A stretch of DNA of 61,141 nucleotides from Eubacterium sp. (GTDB taxonomy: Bacteria > Bacillota > Clostridia > Oscillospirales > Acutalibacteraceae): assembly GCA_017514345.1 (NCBI GenBank), contig JAFWKC010000048.1:1-61141 (forward strand), read 5' to 3'. The translations under genes were made by a program, and so were the position numbers. This document shows positions 35,284 to 44,752 of this stretch, piece by piece (position 1 is the stretch's first letter; each line of letters starts with the position of its first letter). The notes beneath the pieces were generated by a model that made no database searches, was not told the DNA's origin, and saw nothing but the letters and a program-made list of their open reading frames with translations.

Positions 35284-37146
35284 ATGTATTTTGCAGGACA
35301 TTATGATGTAATAGTAATAGGCGCGGGGCACGCAGGAATTGAAGCTGCCCTTGCTTCGGCGCGTCTTGGCGTGAGCACGGCTGTGTTCACGATAAACCTT
35401 GACTGGGTCGGAAATATGCCCTGCAATCCGTCAATCGGCGGTACTTCAAAGGGACATCTTGTCCGCGAAATTGACGCGCTCGGCGGCGAAATGGGAAAGG
35501 CGGCTGACAAATACTGCCTTCAGTCGAGGATGCTCAATCTCGGCAAGGGACCTGCCGTTCATTCGCTCCGCGCACAGATTGACAGACGCGAATATTCGGC
35601 AGGAATGAAACACACGCTTGAGCTTCAGGAAAACCTCGACATTCGTCAGGGCGAAATCTGCGATTTATATAAGGACGACAAAAATTTGTGGCACGCCGTT
35701 ACAAGACTTGACGCCGAGTTTACGGCAAAAGCCGTGATTATCGCGACGGGCACCTTCCTCGGCGGACGCGTATATATCGGCGACGTTTCATATGAAAGCG
35801 GACCTGACGGGATGTTTCCGTCAACGGCGCTTGCAAAGGCGCTCAAAAAGCTTAACCTTCCGCTTCGCCGTTTTAAAACAGGAACACCGAGCCGTGTTAA
35901 CAGACGGTTTGTTGATTTTGAAAAGCTCGAGGTTCAGGAGGGCGACGAGCGCACGGTTCCCTTTTCGTTTGAAACAGAAACGCCGCCCGAAAACAAGGTC
36001 GTTTGTCACATAACGTACACTAACGAAAAAACAAAACAAATCATTCTTGACAATCTTCACCGTTCGCCGATGTACAGCGGCAAAATTGAAGGCAAGGGTC
36101 CGCGCTATTGTCCGAGCTTTGAGGATAAAATTGTCCGCTTTGCCGACAAGGAACGTCACCAGCTCTTTATTGAGCCGTGCGGCGAAAACACGGAGGAAAT
36201 GTATCTTCAGGGGCTTTCCTCCTCGCTGCCCGAGGACGTTCAGCTTGCGTTTATCCATACAATACCCGGGCTTGAAAACGCCGTTGTTATGCGAACGGCG
36301 TATGCAATTGAGTACGATTGCGTCGACCCGACTGCGCTTAAAGCAACGCTTGAATTTAATGATATTGAAGGGCTTTACGGTGCGGGACAGTTCAACGGCT
36401 CGAGCGGATATGAGGAAGCGGCGGCGCAGGGCTTGGTTGCAGGTATTAATGCCGCGCTCAAAATCAAGGGCGAGGACGAGCTTATACTCGACAGAGGCGG
36501 CTCATATATCGGAACGCTCATTGACGATTTGATTACAAAGGGTTGTACCGACCCGTACAGAATGATGACCTCGCGAAGCGAGTACAGGCTTGTGCTCAGG
36601 CAGGACAACGCTGATATCAGGCTTACGCCGACGGGTTACAAAATCGGACTTATCAGCGAGGAGCGATATAACAAGTTCTTAAAAAAGCAAGAACAGATTA
36701 AGGCGGAAACGACGCGCGTAAAAAAGACGTCGATACCGCTTTCCAACGAGCTGCAGCAAATGCTCGTTTCTCGTGGAACGGCTGAGCTGAAAACTGGCTG
36801 CAAGATGATTGAGCTGCTTCGCAGACCGCAGATAACGTACGATGACCTTGCGCCGTTCGATAAGGAACGCCCCAACCTGCCGTACGAGGTGTTTGAGCAG
36901 GTACAGATTTCCATAAAGTATGAGGGATATATCAAAAAGCAGGAAGCGCAGATAGCTGAAATGCGCCGAATTGAATGCAAGAAAATCCCCGACGATATAG
37001 ATTACAAGGTTTTGAAGGGACTGCGCCTTGAAGCAGTCGAGAAGCTTGACAAAATAAGACCGCAGAATCTCGGCCAGGCAAGCCGAATCAGTGGCGTAAA
37101 TCCAGCCGACATAACGGCGCTTAATATAATACTTGAAGCATTATGA
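35284..37146 (+). CDS. mnmG: tRNA uridine-5-carboxymethylaminomethyl modification enzyme MnmG (GidA)
   Basis: A 620-residue FAD protein. The dinucleotide site is [21 protein letters not shown] (about 10-30). [24 protein letters not shown] (about 45-68), [19 protein letters not shown] (about 199) and [29 protein letters not shown] (about 364-392) are family signatures. It needs MnmE, which is encoded just upstream. Its end overlaps the rsmG ATG by 4 bases. Confidence 0.97.
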   Translation: MYFAGHYDVIVIGAGHAGIEAALASARLGVSTAVFTINLDWVGNMPCNPSIGGTSKGHLVREIDALGGEMGKAADKYCLQSRMLNLGKGPAVHSLRAQIDRREYSAGMKHTLELQENLDIRQGEICDLYKDDKNLWHAVTRLDAEFTAKAVIIATGTFLGGRVYIGDVSYESGPDGMFPSTALAKALKKLNLPLRRFKTGTPSRVNRRFVDFEKLEVQEGDERTVPFSFETETPPENKVVCHITYTNEKTKQIILDNLHRSPMYSGKIEGKGPRYCPSFEDKIVRFADKERHQLFIEPCGENTEEMYLQGLSSSLPEDVQLAFIHTIPGLENAVVMRTAYAIEYDCVDPTALKATLEFNDIEGLYGAGQFNGSSGYEEAAAQGLVAGINAALKIKGEDELILDRGGSYIGTLIDDLITKGCTDPYRMMTSRSEYRLVLRQDNADIRLTPTGYKIGLISEERYNKFLKKQEQIKAETTRVKKTSIPLSNELQQMLVSRGTAELKTGCKMIELLRRPQITYDDLAPFDKERPNLPYEVFEQVQISIKYEGYIKKQEAQIAEMRRIECKKIPDDIDYKVLKGLRLEAVEKLDKIRPQNLGQASRISGVNPADITALNIILEAL

Positions 37147-37847
37147 TTAATAAAGTTTTACTGAAACAGCTCGCAGATGATATTGGCGTTGCGCTTGATG
37201 GCGCCGCGCTTTCACGCTTTGACACTTACGCCGAAATGCTTGTTGAAACAAATAAGGTTATGAATCTTACGGGCATAACGGAGCCCGACGAAATTGTTAT
37301 AAAGCATTTTATTGATAGTCTGGAGCTTCTGAAATACGCTGTGCTTCCCGACGGGGCAAGCGTAATAGACGTTGGTACGGGCGCAGGCTTTCCAGGGCTT
37401 CCCCTTCTGATTGCGCGGCCCGATATAAAGCTCACGCTTCTTGATTCGCTTAATAAAAGGCTCAGCTTTCTTCAAGGCGTGCTTGATGAGTGCGGACTTA
37501 GCGCACAAATAGTTCACGCGCGCGCCGAGGACGGCGGGCAAAGCAAGGAGCTAAGAGAGCGGTTTGATATAGCTACGGCAAGAGCCGTCGCACCTCTGAA
37601 CGTGCTGAGCGAATATCTGCTTCCTTTCGTAAAGGTTGGCGGAAGTATGTACGCGCTGAAAGGCACGGGCGAGGATATAGCGTCGTCGGCTAACGCAATA
37701 GCAACGCTTGGCGGCAAGCATATAAAGGATTATTCGTACAGCTTACCAAACGGCGACGGAAGAATTATTGTTTATGTGAAAAAGATATCGCAAAGTCCGA
37801 CACAATATCCCAGAAAAGCAAAGAAGATTACGGCAAATCCGCTTTAG
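37143..37847 (+). CDS. rsmG: 16S rRNA m7G527 methyltransferase RsmG (GidB)
   Basis: A 234-residue SAM methyltransferase modifying G527 of 16S rRNA; loss in other bacteria gives low-level streptomycin resistance. Visible motifs: [26 protein letters not shown] (about 37-62), the SAM loop [37 protein letters not shown] (about 75-111) and [24 protein letters not shown] (about 142-165). Overlaps mnmG by 4 bases. Confidence 0.97.
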   Translation: MINKVLLKQLADDIGVALDGAALSRFDTYAEMLVETNKVMNLTGITEPDEIVIKHFIDSLELLKYAVLPDGASVIDVGTGAGFPGLPLLIARPDIKLTLLDSLNKRLSFLQGVLDECGLSAQIVHARAEDGGQSKELRERFDIATARAVAPLNVLSEYLLPFVKVGGSMYALKGTGEDIASSANAIATLGGKHIKDYSYSLPNGDGRIIVYVKKISQSPTQYPRKAKKITANPL

Positions 37848-37870
37848 CGATATATGTTTATGTCGAAAAA

Positions 37871-37906
37871 CAAGGCTTTCTCACGATGAGAAAACCTTGT
37901 TTTTTT
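37871..37906 (+). terminator. Intrinsic terminator after rsmG
   Basis: CAAGGCTTTCTCA (37871-37883) pairs with TGAGAAAACCTTG (37887-37899) with one mismatch, followed by a T-run. The noc-like gene therefore needs its own promoter or read-through. Confidence 0.82.
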
Positions 37907-37950
37907 CTTATGTTTATGTTAATATCATAGCTGTAAGGAGGTTGTCCCCT

Positions 37951-38769
37951 TTGAATGACATAAGACATATTAAAACAGAGCAACTCCTGCCGAATCCATA
38001 TCAGCCGCGCCATAAATTTGAAAGCGACCAGATGCTTTCGCTCGCGGACTCAATCAAAGAAAACGGAATACTTCAGCCGCTTCTGATACGGCGCATTAAT
38101 AATTCCGATTATTTTGAAATAATTGCAGGCGAGCGCAGATTAAGAGCGGCAATCCTCGCAGGAGTACCAGAGGTGCCGTGCGTAGAGGTTGATTGCGACT
38201 ATGAGCACAGCGCTGTGCTTTCTATTCTTGAAAATGTACAGCGAAGTGATTTGAGCTTTTTTGAGGAAGCGGCGGCTATCGGACAGCTTGTCGAGCATTT
38301 TGGTATGAGTCAGTCGGAAATAGCAAAAAGACTGTCAAAAAGTCAAAGCGCGCTGTCAAATAAGCTCAGATTACTGAAGCTTCCTGCCGATGTGCGGTAT
38401 TTTATAGAAAAAGAAGGCTTAACTGAGCGGCACGCGAGAGCGCTGCTGCGCCTTGAAAGCGAAAAAGACATCTGGGCGGCGCTCAATATTATAAAAGAAA
38501 AGGGCTTAAATGTCGAAAACACAGAAAAATTGATAGATTCTATGTGCGCCGACAAGCCCAAGACAAAACCAAAGCGTATAAAGGTATTTAAAGACGTGCG
38601 AATTTTCGTAAATACTGTCAGCAAAGCAATAGAAACTATGAAGGCTTCGGGAATTGACGCCGAAACTGACAGAACGGAAACCGATGATTATATAGAATTC
38701 AGGGTTAAAATCCCAAAGAAAAGTATTAACGAGCCAACCCTAAAGGTGCTCAAAGCTAATTCGGCTTAA
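37951..38769 (+). CDS. noc: ParB-family DNA-binding protein, probable nucleoid occlusion factor Noc
   Basis: A 272-residue ParB/Noc protein. TTG start at 37951, chosen because AAGGAGG lies 9 bases upstream; the frame continues further upstream but lacks an RBS. The N-terminal CTPase/ParB domain has LLPNPYQPRHKF (about 12-23), IKENGILQPLLIRRI (about 35) and IIAGERRLRAAILAGV (about 57, GERRLRA). The central HTH is GMSQSEIAKRLSKSQSALSNKLRLLKL (about 119-145). Place between rsmG and parA is that of Noc in Firmicutes. I saw no Noc site of the ATTTCCCGGGAAAT type. Confidence 0.85.
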   Translation: MNDIRHIKTEQLLPNPYQPRHKFESDQMLSLADSIKENGILQPLLIRRINNSDYFEIIAGERRLRAAILAGVPEVPCVEVDCDYEHSAVLSILENVQRSDLSFFEEAAAIGQLVEHFGMSQSEIAKRLSKSQSALSNKLRLLKLPADVRYFIEKEGLTERHARALLRLESEKDIWAALNIIKEKGLNVENTEKLIDSMCADKPKTKPKRIKVFKDVRIFVNTVSKAIETMKASGIDAETDRTETDDYIEFRVKIPKKSINEPTLKVLKANSA

Positions 38770-38787
38770 AACGGGCAACCGTTTTAA
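38766..38787 (+). terminator. Hairpin at the noc stop codon
   Basis: TTAAAACGG (38766-38774), loop GCAA, CCGTTTTAA (38779-38787). A second GC-rich hairpin (AGCAGGCGGAC/GTCCGCCTGTT, 38815-38843) follows, ending in TCGTTTT. Together they probably terminate noc transcription. Confidence 0.6.
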
Positions 38788-38854
38788 ACATATTCTCCTC
38801 TTTTCATCACGCGGAGCAGGCGGACTACGGTCCGCCTGTTCTGTCGTTTTGCGA

Positions 38855-38870
38855 TGTTTCACGTGAAACG
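38855..38870. promoter_or_regulatory. parS site 1
   Basis: TGTTTCACGTGAAACG matches the Firmicutes parS palindrome TGTTNCACGTGAAACA at 15 of 16 positions. ParB loads here and spreads; the site is upstream of parA. Confidence 0.95.
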
Positions 38871-38896
38871 TCGCATTCTGTTTAACACATTTCAAA

Positions 38897-38912
38897 AGTT
38901 TCACGTGAAACA
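38897..38912. promoter_or_regulatory. parS site 2
   Basis: AGTTTCACGTGAAACA, 15 of 16 match to the parS palindrome, 42 bases from site 1 and about 24 bases before the -35 of the parA promoter. Binding there could also autoregulate parA. Confidence 0.95.
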
Positions 38913-38935
38913 TTAAACTATATGCTTATTTTTAC

Positions 38936-38964
38936 TTGATATCCTATAAATAATATAGTATAAT
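38936..38964 (+). promoter_or_regulatory. parA promoter
   Basis: TTGATA (38936-38941), a 17-base spacer and TATAAT (38959-38964). RBS AGAGGTG precedes the ATG at 38994. Confidence 0.8.
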
Positions 38965-38993
38965 CAATATATCTTATTACAAGAGGTGCTCAT

Positions 38994-39755
38994 ATGGGAA
39001 AAACAGTTGCAATTTTTAACCAAAAAGGCGGCGTCGGCAAGACAACGACTTGCGTAAATATGGCTGCTGCGCTTGGCGCAAAGGGCAAAAAAACACTACT
39101 TGTAGACGTTGACCCTCAGGGAAACTCAACATCGGGTGTAGGCATAGACAAAAGCGACGTAGAATACTCCAATTACGACATACTTATCAACGACGTTTCT
39201 GCAAGAGCCATTATGGTCGAAACTGAGTTTAAGAATTTGTGGCTTCTTCCTGCTAATATGAACCTCGCTGGGGCTGAGTTAGAGCTTGCAGAGCAGGACG
39301 GCAGAAATAAAGCGCTAAAAAAGGCGCTAGCAACTATCGTAATGGAATTTGATTATATTATTATCGACTGCCCGCCGAGCCTCGGTTTGCTTTCCATTAA
39401 CGCTCTTGTTGCTGCAGATACGCTTATTGTTCCGCTTCAATGCGAATACTATGCGCTTGAAGGGCTCAGTCAGCTTATCAGCACGGTAAGAACTATTAAG
39501 CAACACTATAATGAGCATCTTGAGCTTGAGGGCGTACTATTTACTATGTATGACAGCAGATTAAAGCTAACACAGCAGGTTATCGACGAGGTTAACAAGT
39601 ATTTTCCGAACAAGTCGTACAAAACGATGATACCGCGAAGCGTTAAGATAGCAGAGGCGCCGTCCTTCGGCGAGCCCGTAATTTATTACGAAAAATATTC
39701 CAAGCCGTCCTTTGCATACAAAAAATTTGCAGATGAATTCCTTAAAGCGCAGTAA
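38994..39755 (+). CDS. parA: Chromosome-partitioning ATPase ParA (Soj)
   Basis: A 253-residue ParA that binds DNA as an ATP dimer, moves ParB-parS complexes and regulates DnaA. Deviant Walker A is FNQKGGVGKTTTCVN (8-22) with the signature Lys in KGGVGKT. Switch I region DVDPQGNSTSGVG (about 39-51) and Walker B YIIIDCPPSLGLLSINAL (about 118-135) are intact. The C-terminus has EAPSFGEPVIYYEKYSKPSFAYKKFADEF. Confidence 0.97.
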   Translation: MGKTVAIFNQKGGVGKTTTCVNMAAALGAKGKKTLLVDVDPQGNSTSGVGIDKSDVEYSNYDILINDVSARAIMVETEFKNLWLLPANMNLAGAELELAEQDGRNKALKKALATIVMEFDYIIIDCPPSLGLLSINALVAADTLIVPLQCEYYALEGLSQLISTVRTIKQHYNEHLELEGVLFTMYDSRLKLTQQVIDEVNKYFPNKSYKTMIPRSVKIAEAPSFGEPVIYYEKYSKPSFAYKKFADEFLKAQ

Positions 39756-39784
39756 AGATTATCTGAAACCTATTGGTGAACTAA

Positions 39785-40336
39785 ATGGATTATTCAAGTA
39801 ACATTATTTCGGAAAAAATAGCGCCGATGCTTTTGCCCGCAGTATTTATTGTGTTCGTAATCGGTGAAGGCGTTTTGTTCTGGAAATACTATCAAAGAGT
39901 CGGTGACAGCTCGGAAAAGGGTTTTTCCTTCAGAAGAAACGCGCGGCGCATTTTTAACGCCTTTTCCTTCATAACTGCAGGCGCGTGCGATTTCTTTACG
40001 TACAGGCTTGTAAGCAACGTCGACGGCGAAGGACTCCTTCCGCTTATTATGGCGCCCGTATATCTGATAAAGCTCTTAGGCGTCGGCATAATGCTCAGCA
40101 TTGTATACTCGCTCGGCGAAAAAAAGATTGACTACAATGCGCGGATAAAATCGTATTTATATATCGGCGTGTCGGTTGTTATTAATATACTCTTTTCTTT
40201 AGTAATGCTTACAGTAGCGCGCGAGGTCGGTAGTCTTGCGCCGGGCGGAAAGCTTGCGCCGATAATCATAGTTAATTTAATTGTATATGCGATTCAGGCG
40301 CTTGCAGTATATCTGGAAACAGAAGAAACAGAGTAA
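39785..40336 (+). CDS. Unknown membrane protein encoded between parA and parB
   Basis: A 183-residue protein with about five hydrophobic segments (about 14-33, 50-75, 85-110, 123-145 and 153-175) and short basic loops (SFRRNARRIFNAFS). I recognise no family or catalytic motif. It lies 29 bases after parA and 48 bases before parB, on the same strand, and so is probably co-transcribed. Most Firmicutes have parA and parB adjacent, so this insertion is unusual. A membrane tether for the segregation machinery is possible but is only suggested by position. Confidence 0.75.
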   Translation: MDYSSNIISEKIAPMLLPAVFIVFVIGEGVLFWKYYQRVGDSSEKGFSFRRNARRIFNAFSFITAGACDFFTYRLVSNVDGEGLLPLIMAPVYLIKLLGVGIMLSIVYSLGEKKIDYNARIKSYLYIGVSVVINILFSLVMLTVAREVGSLAPGGKLAPIIIVNLIVYAIQALAVYLETEETE

Positions 40337-40384
40337 AGTTTAAGATAAACATTACAATAACGAAAATATTTAACGGAGGAGAAT

Positions 40385-41230
40385 ATGGCTAAGAAAAACG
40401 GACTTGGCAAGGGGCTTGGAGCGCTTATGCTCGAAAACAGCGTTGACGATTCGCTGTCAACAAGCACCCTGCCGATAAACGACATTATCCCGAACAAGGA
40501 CCAGCCGCGAAAAACGTTTGACGAGGCGGCTCTTGAGGAGCTTGCCGACTCAATTCGTCTTCACGGCGTGCTTCAGCCGCTGCTTGTTCGTCCGCTTACA
40601 ACGGGCGGTTATCAGCTTGTAGCAGGCGAACGCCGTCTGCGCGCGTCGCGTATGGCAGAGCTTAAGGAGGTACCCGTTATCGTCAAGGAGCTTGACGATA
40701 CAGAGGCGATGCAGATTGCGATTATCGAAAACCTGCAGCGCGAGGACCTCAACCCGATTGAAGAAGCGGAGGGCTTGCAGGCGCTTATTGACAAATGCGG
40801 CTTTACGCAGGAGGAGGCTGCTGCTTCCGTCGGCAAATCGCGTCCTGCAATTACAAATTCGCTCAGGCTTCTCCGTCTGCCCGAAGAGGTGCGCGAAATG
40901 ACGAAGAACGGCACAATCAGCGCAGGTCACGCGCGTGCGCTTCTTGCGTTTGAGAGCGACGCGCTTATGCTTGAGGTTGCCGAGCAGATTGTACCGAAGA
41001 AGCTGACGGTCCGCGACGTTGAAAAAATGGCAAAGCGTCCCGTTTCACGCACGGTGCAAAAGAGCGCAAAGCGCCGCGACAGCTTTTTTGACGAGGTTGA
41101 GCTTGCGCTTTCGGAGGCTCTCGGAACTAAGGTGCGCGTAAATAACGGCAGAAACAAGGGCACGCTTGAAATTGAATTTTATACCGTTGACGATTTGAAA
41201 AATATCGCTAACGCCATATATAAGGATTAG
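40385..41230 (+). CDS. parB: Chromosome-partitioning protein ParB (Spo0J)
   Basis: A 281-residue ParB CTPase clamp that loads at parS. The N-terminus KKNGLGKGLGALM is the ParA-activating tail. The ParB domain (about 28-120) has IIPNKDQPRKTFDEAAL, LHGVLQPLLVRPL, LVAGERRLRASRMAEL (GERRLRA) and IAIIENLQREDLNPIEEAEG. The HTH is GFTQEEAAASVGKSRPAITNSLRLLRL. RBS GGAGGA precedes the ATG. Two parS sites lie about 1.5 kb upstream. Confidence 0.97.
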   Translation: MAKKNGLGKGLGALMLENSVDDSLSTSTLPINDIIPNKDQPRKTFDEAALEELADSIRLHGVLQPLLVRPLTTGGYQLVAGERRLRASRMAELKEVPVIVKELDDTEAMQIAIIENLQREDLNPIEEAEGLQALIDKCGFTQEEAAASVGKSRPAITNSLRLLRLPEEVREMTKNGTISAGHARALLAFESDALMLEVAEQIVPKKLTVRDVEKMAKRPVSRTVQKSAKRRDSFFDEVELALSEALGTKVRVNNGRNKGTLEIEFYTVDDLKNIANAIYKD

Positions 41231-41241
41231 GAGGACAAAAA

Positions 41242-42528
41242 ATGCTTGATATTAAATTTGTAAGGGAAAATCCCGAAGTTGTAAAAGAGAACATCAAAAA
41301 GAAGTTTCAGGAGCACAAGCTCGAGCTTGTAGACAAGGTAATCGCTCTTGACGAGGAGCGCCGCAATACGATTGTCCGCGCTGACGAGCTTCGCGCAAAC
41401 AGAAATAAGATTTCTAAGGAAATCGGCGCGCTTATGTCGCAGGGCAAGCGCGAGGAGGGAATGGCGCTTAAGGAAAAGGTTACTGCTCAGGCAAAGGAGC
41501 TTGAGGAGCTCGGCAAAAAAGAAACTGAGCTTACCGAAAAGGTTACTCAGCTTATGATGTCTATTCCGAATATCATCGACGACAGCGTTCCGATTGGTAA
41601 GGACGACAGCGAAAACGTTGAGGTTAAGCGTTACGGTGAGCCCGTCGTTCCCGAGTGGGATATTCCGTACCACACGGATATTATGGAAAGCTTTGACGGA
41701 ATTGATATGGACGCCGCAGGCAGAGTTGCGGGCAACGGCTTTTACTATCTTATGGGCGACATCGCGCGTCTTCACAGCGCTGTAATCAGCTACGCGCGTG
41801 ACTTTATGATTGACCGCGGCTTTACGTACTGTGTACCTCCGTTTATGATTCGTTCAAACGTCGTTACGGGCGTTATGAGCTTTGAGGAAATGGACGCTAT
41901 GATGTACAAAATCGAGGGCGAGGACTTGTATCTTATCGGTACGTCGGAGCACTCGATGATTGGCAAGTTCATCGACACAATCACACCAGAAGAAAAGCTT
42001 CCACTCACGCTCACCTCATATTCACCCTGCTTCCGCAAGGAAAAGGGCGCGCACGGAATTGAGGAGCGCGGCGTTTACCGTATTCATCAGTTTGAAAAGC
42101 AGGAAATGGTTGTTGTCTGCAAGCCTGAGGAGTCAAAATACTGGTTTGACCAGCTCTGGCAGAACACGGTTGACCTTTTCAGAAGCCTTGATATTCCCGT
42201 TCGTACTCTTGAATGCTGCTCGGGCGACCTTGCAGACCTAAAGGTAAAGAGCGTAGACGTTGAGGCGTGGTCGCCAAGACAGCAGAAATATTTTGAGGTA
42301 GGCTCCTGCTCAAATCTTACTGACGCGCAGGCGCGCAGACTCAAAATCAGAGTTCGCGGCAAGGACGGAATATACCTTGCACACACGCTCAACAACACAG
42401 TTGTTGCGCCGCCGAGAATGCTTATCGCCTTCCTTGAAAACAACCTTAACGCTGACGGTACCGTTTCTATCCCCGAAGCACTCAGAATGTATATGGGCGG
42501 CAAGGACAAAATTGTTCCAACGAAGTAA
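41242..42528 (+). CDS. serS: Seryl-tRNA synthetase
   Basis: A 428-residue class II synthetase. The N-terminal coiled-coil arm (about 28-105) binds the tRNA-Ser long variable arm. Motif 2 is FRKEKGAHGIEERGVYRIHQFEKQEMV (about 257-283), and EVGSCSNLTDAQARRLKIR follows. Motif 3 reads LNNTVVAPPRMLIAFLENN (about 386-404); most SerRS have a Gly-rich L-N-G-S-x-L-A-x-G-R there, so this belongs to a variant group. The catalytic Arg remains. It lies 11 bases after parB. Confidence 0.95.
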   Translation: MLDIKFVRENPEVVKENIKKKFQEHKLELVDKVIALDEERRNTIVRADELRANRNKISKEIGALMSQGKREEGMALKEKVTAQAKELEELGKKETELTEKVTQLMMSIPNIIDDSVPIGKDDSENVEVKRYGEPVVPEWDIPYHTDIMESFDGIDMDAAGRVAGNGFYYLMGDIARLHSAVISYARDFMIDRGFTYCVPPFMIRSNVVTGVMSFEEMDAMMYKIEGEDLYLIGTSEHSMIGKFIDTITPEEKLPLTLTSYSPCFRKEKGAHGIEERGVYRIHQFEKQEMVVVCKPEESKYWFDQLWQNTVDLFRSLDIPVRTLECCSGDLADLKVKSVDVEAWSPRQQKYFEVGSCSNLTDAQARRLKIRVRGKDGIYLAHTLNNTVVAPPRMLIAFLENNLNADGTVSIPEALRMYMGGKDKIVPTK

Positions 42529-42531
42529 ATT

Positions 42532-42562
42532 AAAATGCGGATGACGTCGTCATCCGCATTTT
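42532..42562 (+). terminator. Terminator after serS
   Basis: A 14-bp stem AAAATGCGGATGAC/GTCATCCGCATTTT with a 3-base loop. It is symmetric, with A- and T-runs, so it can stop transcription from both sides. Confidence 0.88.
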
Positions 42563-42586
42563 GCTTCAAGCTTATAAGCGAGCTTA

Positions 42587-43732
42587 TTATTTATCCTTTG
42601 CCTTTAATTTAGGTCTGATTTTCAGCGTATAAATATCATAGAATATTGACACGACGGGAACGGCGCAGATAAGACCGACGAGTCCGAACTGCTTGCCGCC
42701 AAGACAGATAACGATAAACGTGAGAAGTCCAGGCATTTCAAGCTCCTTACCCATAAGGTGAGGATTAATCAGCTTTTCTACAAGCTGCTGAACAAGGATG
42801 CACAGCACGACGAAAACAATAGCTTTTATCGGGCTTACTGCCGCAATCAGTATTGCCGACACAACCGTACCGACAATCGCACCGATAATCGGGATAAGCT
42901 GAGTTACCGTTATCAGAAGCGTAATTGAAATCTTGTACGGCATATTTGTTACAAGCATAAACAGCAGCGTACCTGCGCCCGTAATTAACGCCTGAATAAC
43001 GTTGTATTTTAGGAAAATCTGGAACTTTTTGTTTGCAAGGCCCTGTACGTAGCAGAAATAACCGTAATACTTCGTTGGAAGAAGGCGGCGCATAATCATA
43101 TACACCTCGCGTACAAGCAACTCCTTGTAAAGCAGCATACCAAACGCGATAACTGCGCCGAGTGCAAGGTTAACAACAACATTTCCTGCGCTCTTGAGCT
43201 TTGACAGCGCCGAGGTAACGAGGTCAGACCAGTTGTTCTTAAACCAGCCCGTCAGCTTATCAAAGTAAGAGCCGATGCTCGTTTCAAGCTTTGTGATAAT
43301 CGGTTCAAGCTTTGGCTGTTTGAGCTTAAAGCTGTCAAGGAACGCTAAAACCTTATCCCAAAGCTCAGGCGCCTGCTTGTACAGGCTTGAAATCGTGTTC
43401 TTAAGATTTGGAATAATCATTCCTATTGTCAGCGCCGCAAACAGTACGAAAACGAGTAAAGAAAGAATTATCGCCCATACTCTTTTTGTTTTCGGTTTAG
43501 ATTCTTTGCCGCGCTTTTTATCAAGCTTGTTAAACAAAGGCTCGATTTGTTTTACTAAAAGATTGAGCACGTACGCTATACAAAAGCCATAAATAAACGG
43601 TGTAAGTATTGTAAGCACGTAGCTGACAAGCTTCTTTGCCTCTGACGTATTTAGCGCAACAAAAAGCACGCCTGCGATTATAACAATACCGACTAAGTAT
43701 TCAGCAATTCGCCGCTTATCGATGCTTTTCAT
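42587..43732 (-). CDS. AI-2E family transporter (PF01594-type membrane protein)
   Basis: A 381-residue protein with about eight hydrophobic segments: a pair at 13-60, one at about 85-110, an extracytoplasmic region with FDKLTGWFKNNW, and five in the C-terminal half. VTQLIPIIGAIVGTVVSAILIAAVSP (about 285-310) and NPHLMGKELEMPGLLTFIVICLGGKQFGLVGLICAVP (about 327-363) are the family's conserved segments. Members export small molecules, Na+ or signalling compounds; the substrate here is unknown. RBS TAGGAGAG. Confidence 0.88.
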   Translation of the reverse strand: MKSIDKRRIAEYLVGIVIIAGVLFVALNTSEAKKLVSYVLTILTPFIYGFCIAYVLNLLVKQIEPLFNKLDKKRGKESKPKTKRVWAIILSLLVFVLFAALTIGMIIPNLKNTISSLYKQAPELWDKVLAFLDSFKLKQPKLEPIITKLETSIGSYFDKLTGWFKNNWSDLVTSALSKLKSAGNVVVNLALGAVIAFGMLLYKELLVREVYMIMRRLLPTKYYGYFCYVQGLANKKFQIFLKYNVIQALITGAGTLLFMLVTNMPYKISITLLITVTQLIPIIGAIVGTVVSAILIAAVSPIKAIVFVVLCILVQQLVEKLINPHLMGKELEMPGLLTFIVICLGGKQFGLVGLICAVPVVSIFYDIYTLKIRPKLKAKDK

Positions 43733-43833
43733 AACAACTCTCCTATAATATACTGATTACATTATAAAAGCATTTTCGCATTTAGTCAATATTTCTGTTC
43801 TAAAATAATAATTCCTATCCTTTTTAAAGTATT

Positions 43834-44637
43834 CTAAGATTCCTCATGTTTATTAAACACATATTTATTATCCGTTGTTGAAATAATAGGTTGTCGATTA
43901 TGCGTGAAAACAATTCCAATGTCGCTTCTGCTAAACTTAACGTTATCTATTACAATAATGTTACATTTTCCGTAATGTGACAGCAGTTTTTCTTTTTTGC
44001 TTTTAAAAGAATAATAGTTTTCATTTTCTGTACGGTTCCATCCTAAGCTATCAAATTTTGCATAAAAATCCAAATCCTTCGCTTCATAGAACACACTTAA
44101 ACCAGCGTCCCCCTGTTGAAAGTTTATTTTGCTCATTGTTCCAAGTATGGCTTTTGCATCATTTTTATTAAAAACTTTGTTTGGTCCCCAAGGTAAAGCA
44201 TAATCAAAATCATATTTCGGCGAGTGGTAGATTATGTCCGAGTAAACCTTAACGCCAACAATGTCCTTGTCATAGTTTTCTTGTAGATACTCAGTACACC
44301 AGTTAAAAATGTCCTCCAGCTGGTAATCGTCCATATATTTAAGATTGAAATATTCAACAACAAACTGTCTGCCCTCGTATTCGCATTGCCATTTACGATT
44401 GATATAATTAATTGTATTCGATGCGTCCAAGCCTAAAAATCCAAAATCTGTATCAAAATGAGAAGGCTTGTATTCAAGCACAGTTATTTTATTCTCGTCA
44501 ATTCCGTACTTGTGACTGATATGCGCCTTCATCAAACCTTCACTGTTTGTGCAAAGGTTAATCACAATTAATGCAACTGCTACAACGAGGGTTAATAGCA
44601 TTAACAGCGCAAACCTTGTTCGGTGTTGCTTTTTCAT
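43834..44637 (-). CDS. Membrane-anchored or secreted protein of unknown function
   Basis: A 267-residue protein. ATG 44637 (MKKQHRTRFALLMLLTLV) follows AGGTGAT; an upstream start at 44652 is rejected. One N-terminal hydrophobic helix (about 8-28) is followed by an extracytoplasmic domain rich in Tyr, Asp and Asn, for example KWQCEYEGRQFVVEYFNL and YHSPKYDFDYALPW. I recognise no family. The base composition is slightly more AT-rich than the origin block. The neighbouring genes on the same strand are unrelated. Confidence 0.65.
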   Translation of the reverse strand: MKKQHRTRFALLMLLTLVVAVALIVINLCTNSEGLMKAHISHKYGIDENKITVLEYKPSHFDTDFGFLGLDASNTINYINRKWQCEYEGRQFVVEYFNLKYMDDYQLEDIFNWCTEYLQENYDKDIVGVKVYSDIIYHSPKYDFDYALPWGPNKVFNKNDAKAILGTMSKINFQQGDAGLSVFYEAKDLDFYAKFDSLGWNRTENENYYSFKSKKEKLLSHYGKCNIIVIDNVKFSRSDIGIVFTHNRQPIISTTDNKYVFNKHEES

Positions 44638-44752
44638 AATATCACCTATCAATATAATTATGCTTTACTAATGTCCTAAAACGATGCGTTTTTTATCAAA
44701 AATTTAGCTTTAAAGCTCACTATTGCGAGAACGGCTTAGTCTATATGTATTG

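Noticed and set aside
37848-38993. Noc-binding sites near noc
   Set aside because: No ATTTCCCGGGAAAT-like palindrome is present; the palindromes seen are parS sites.
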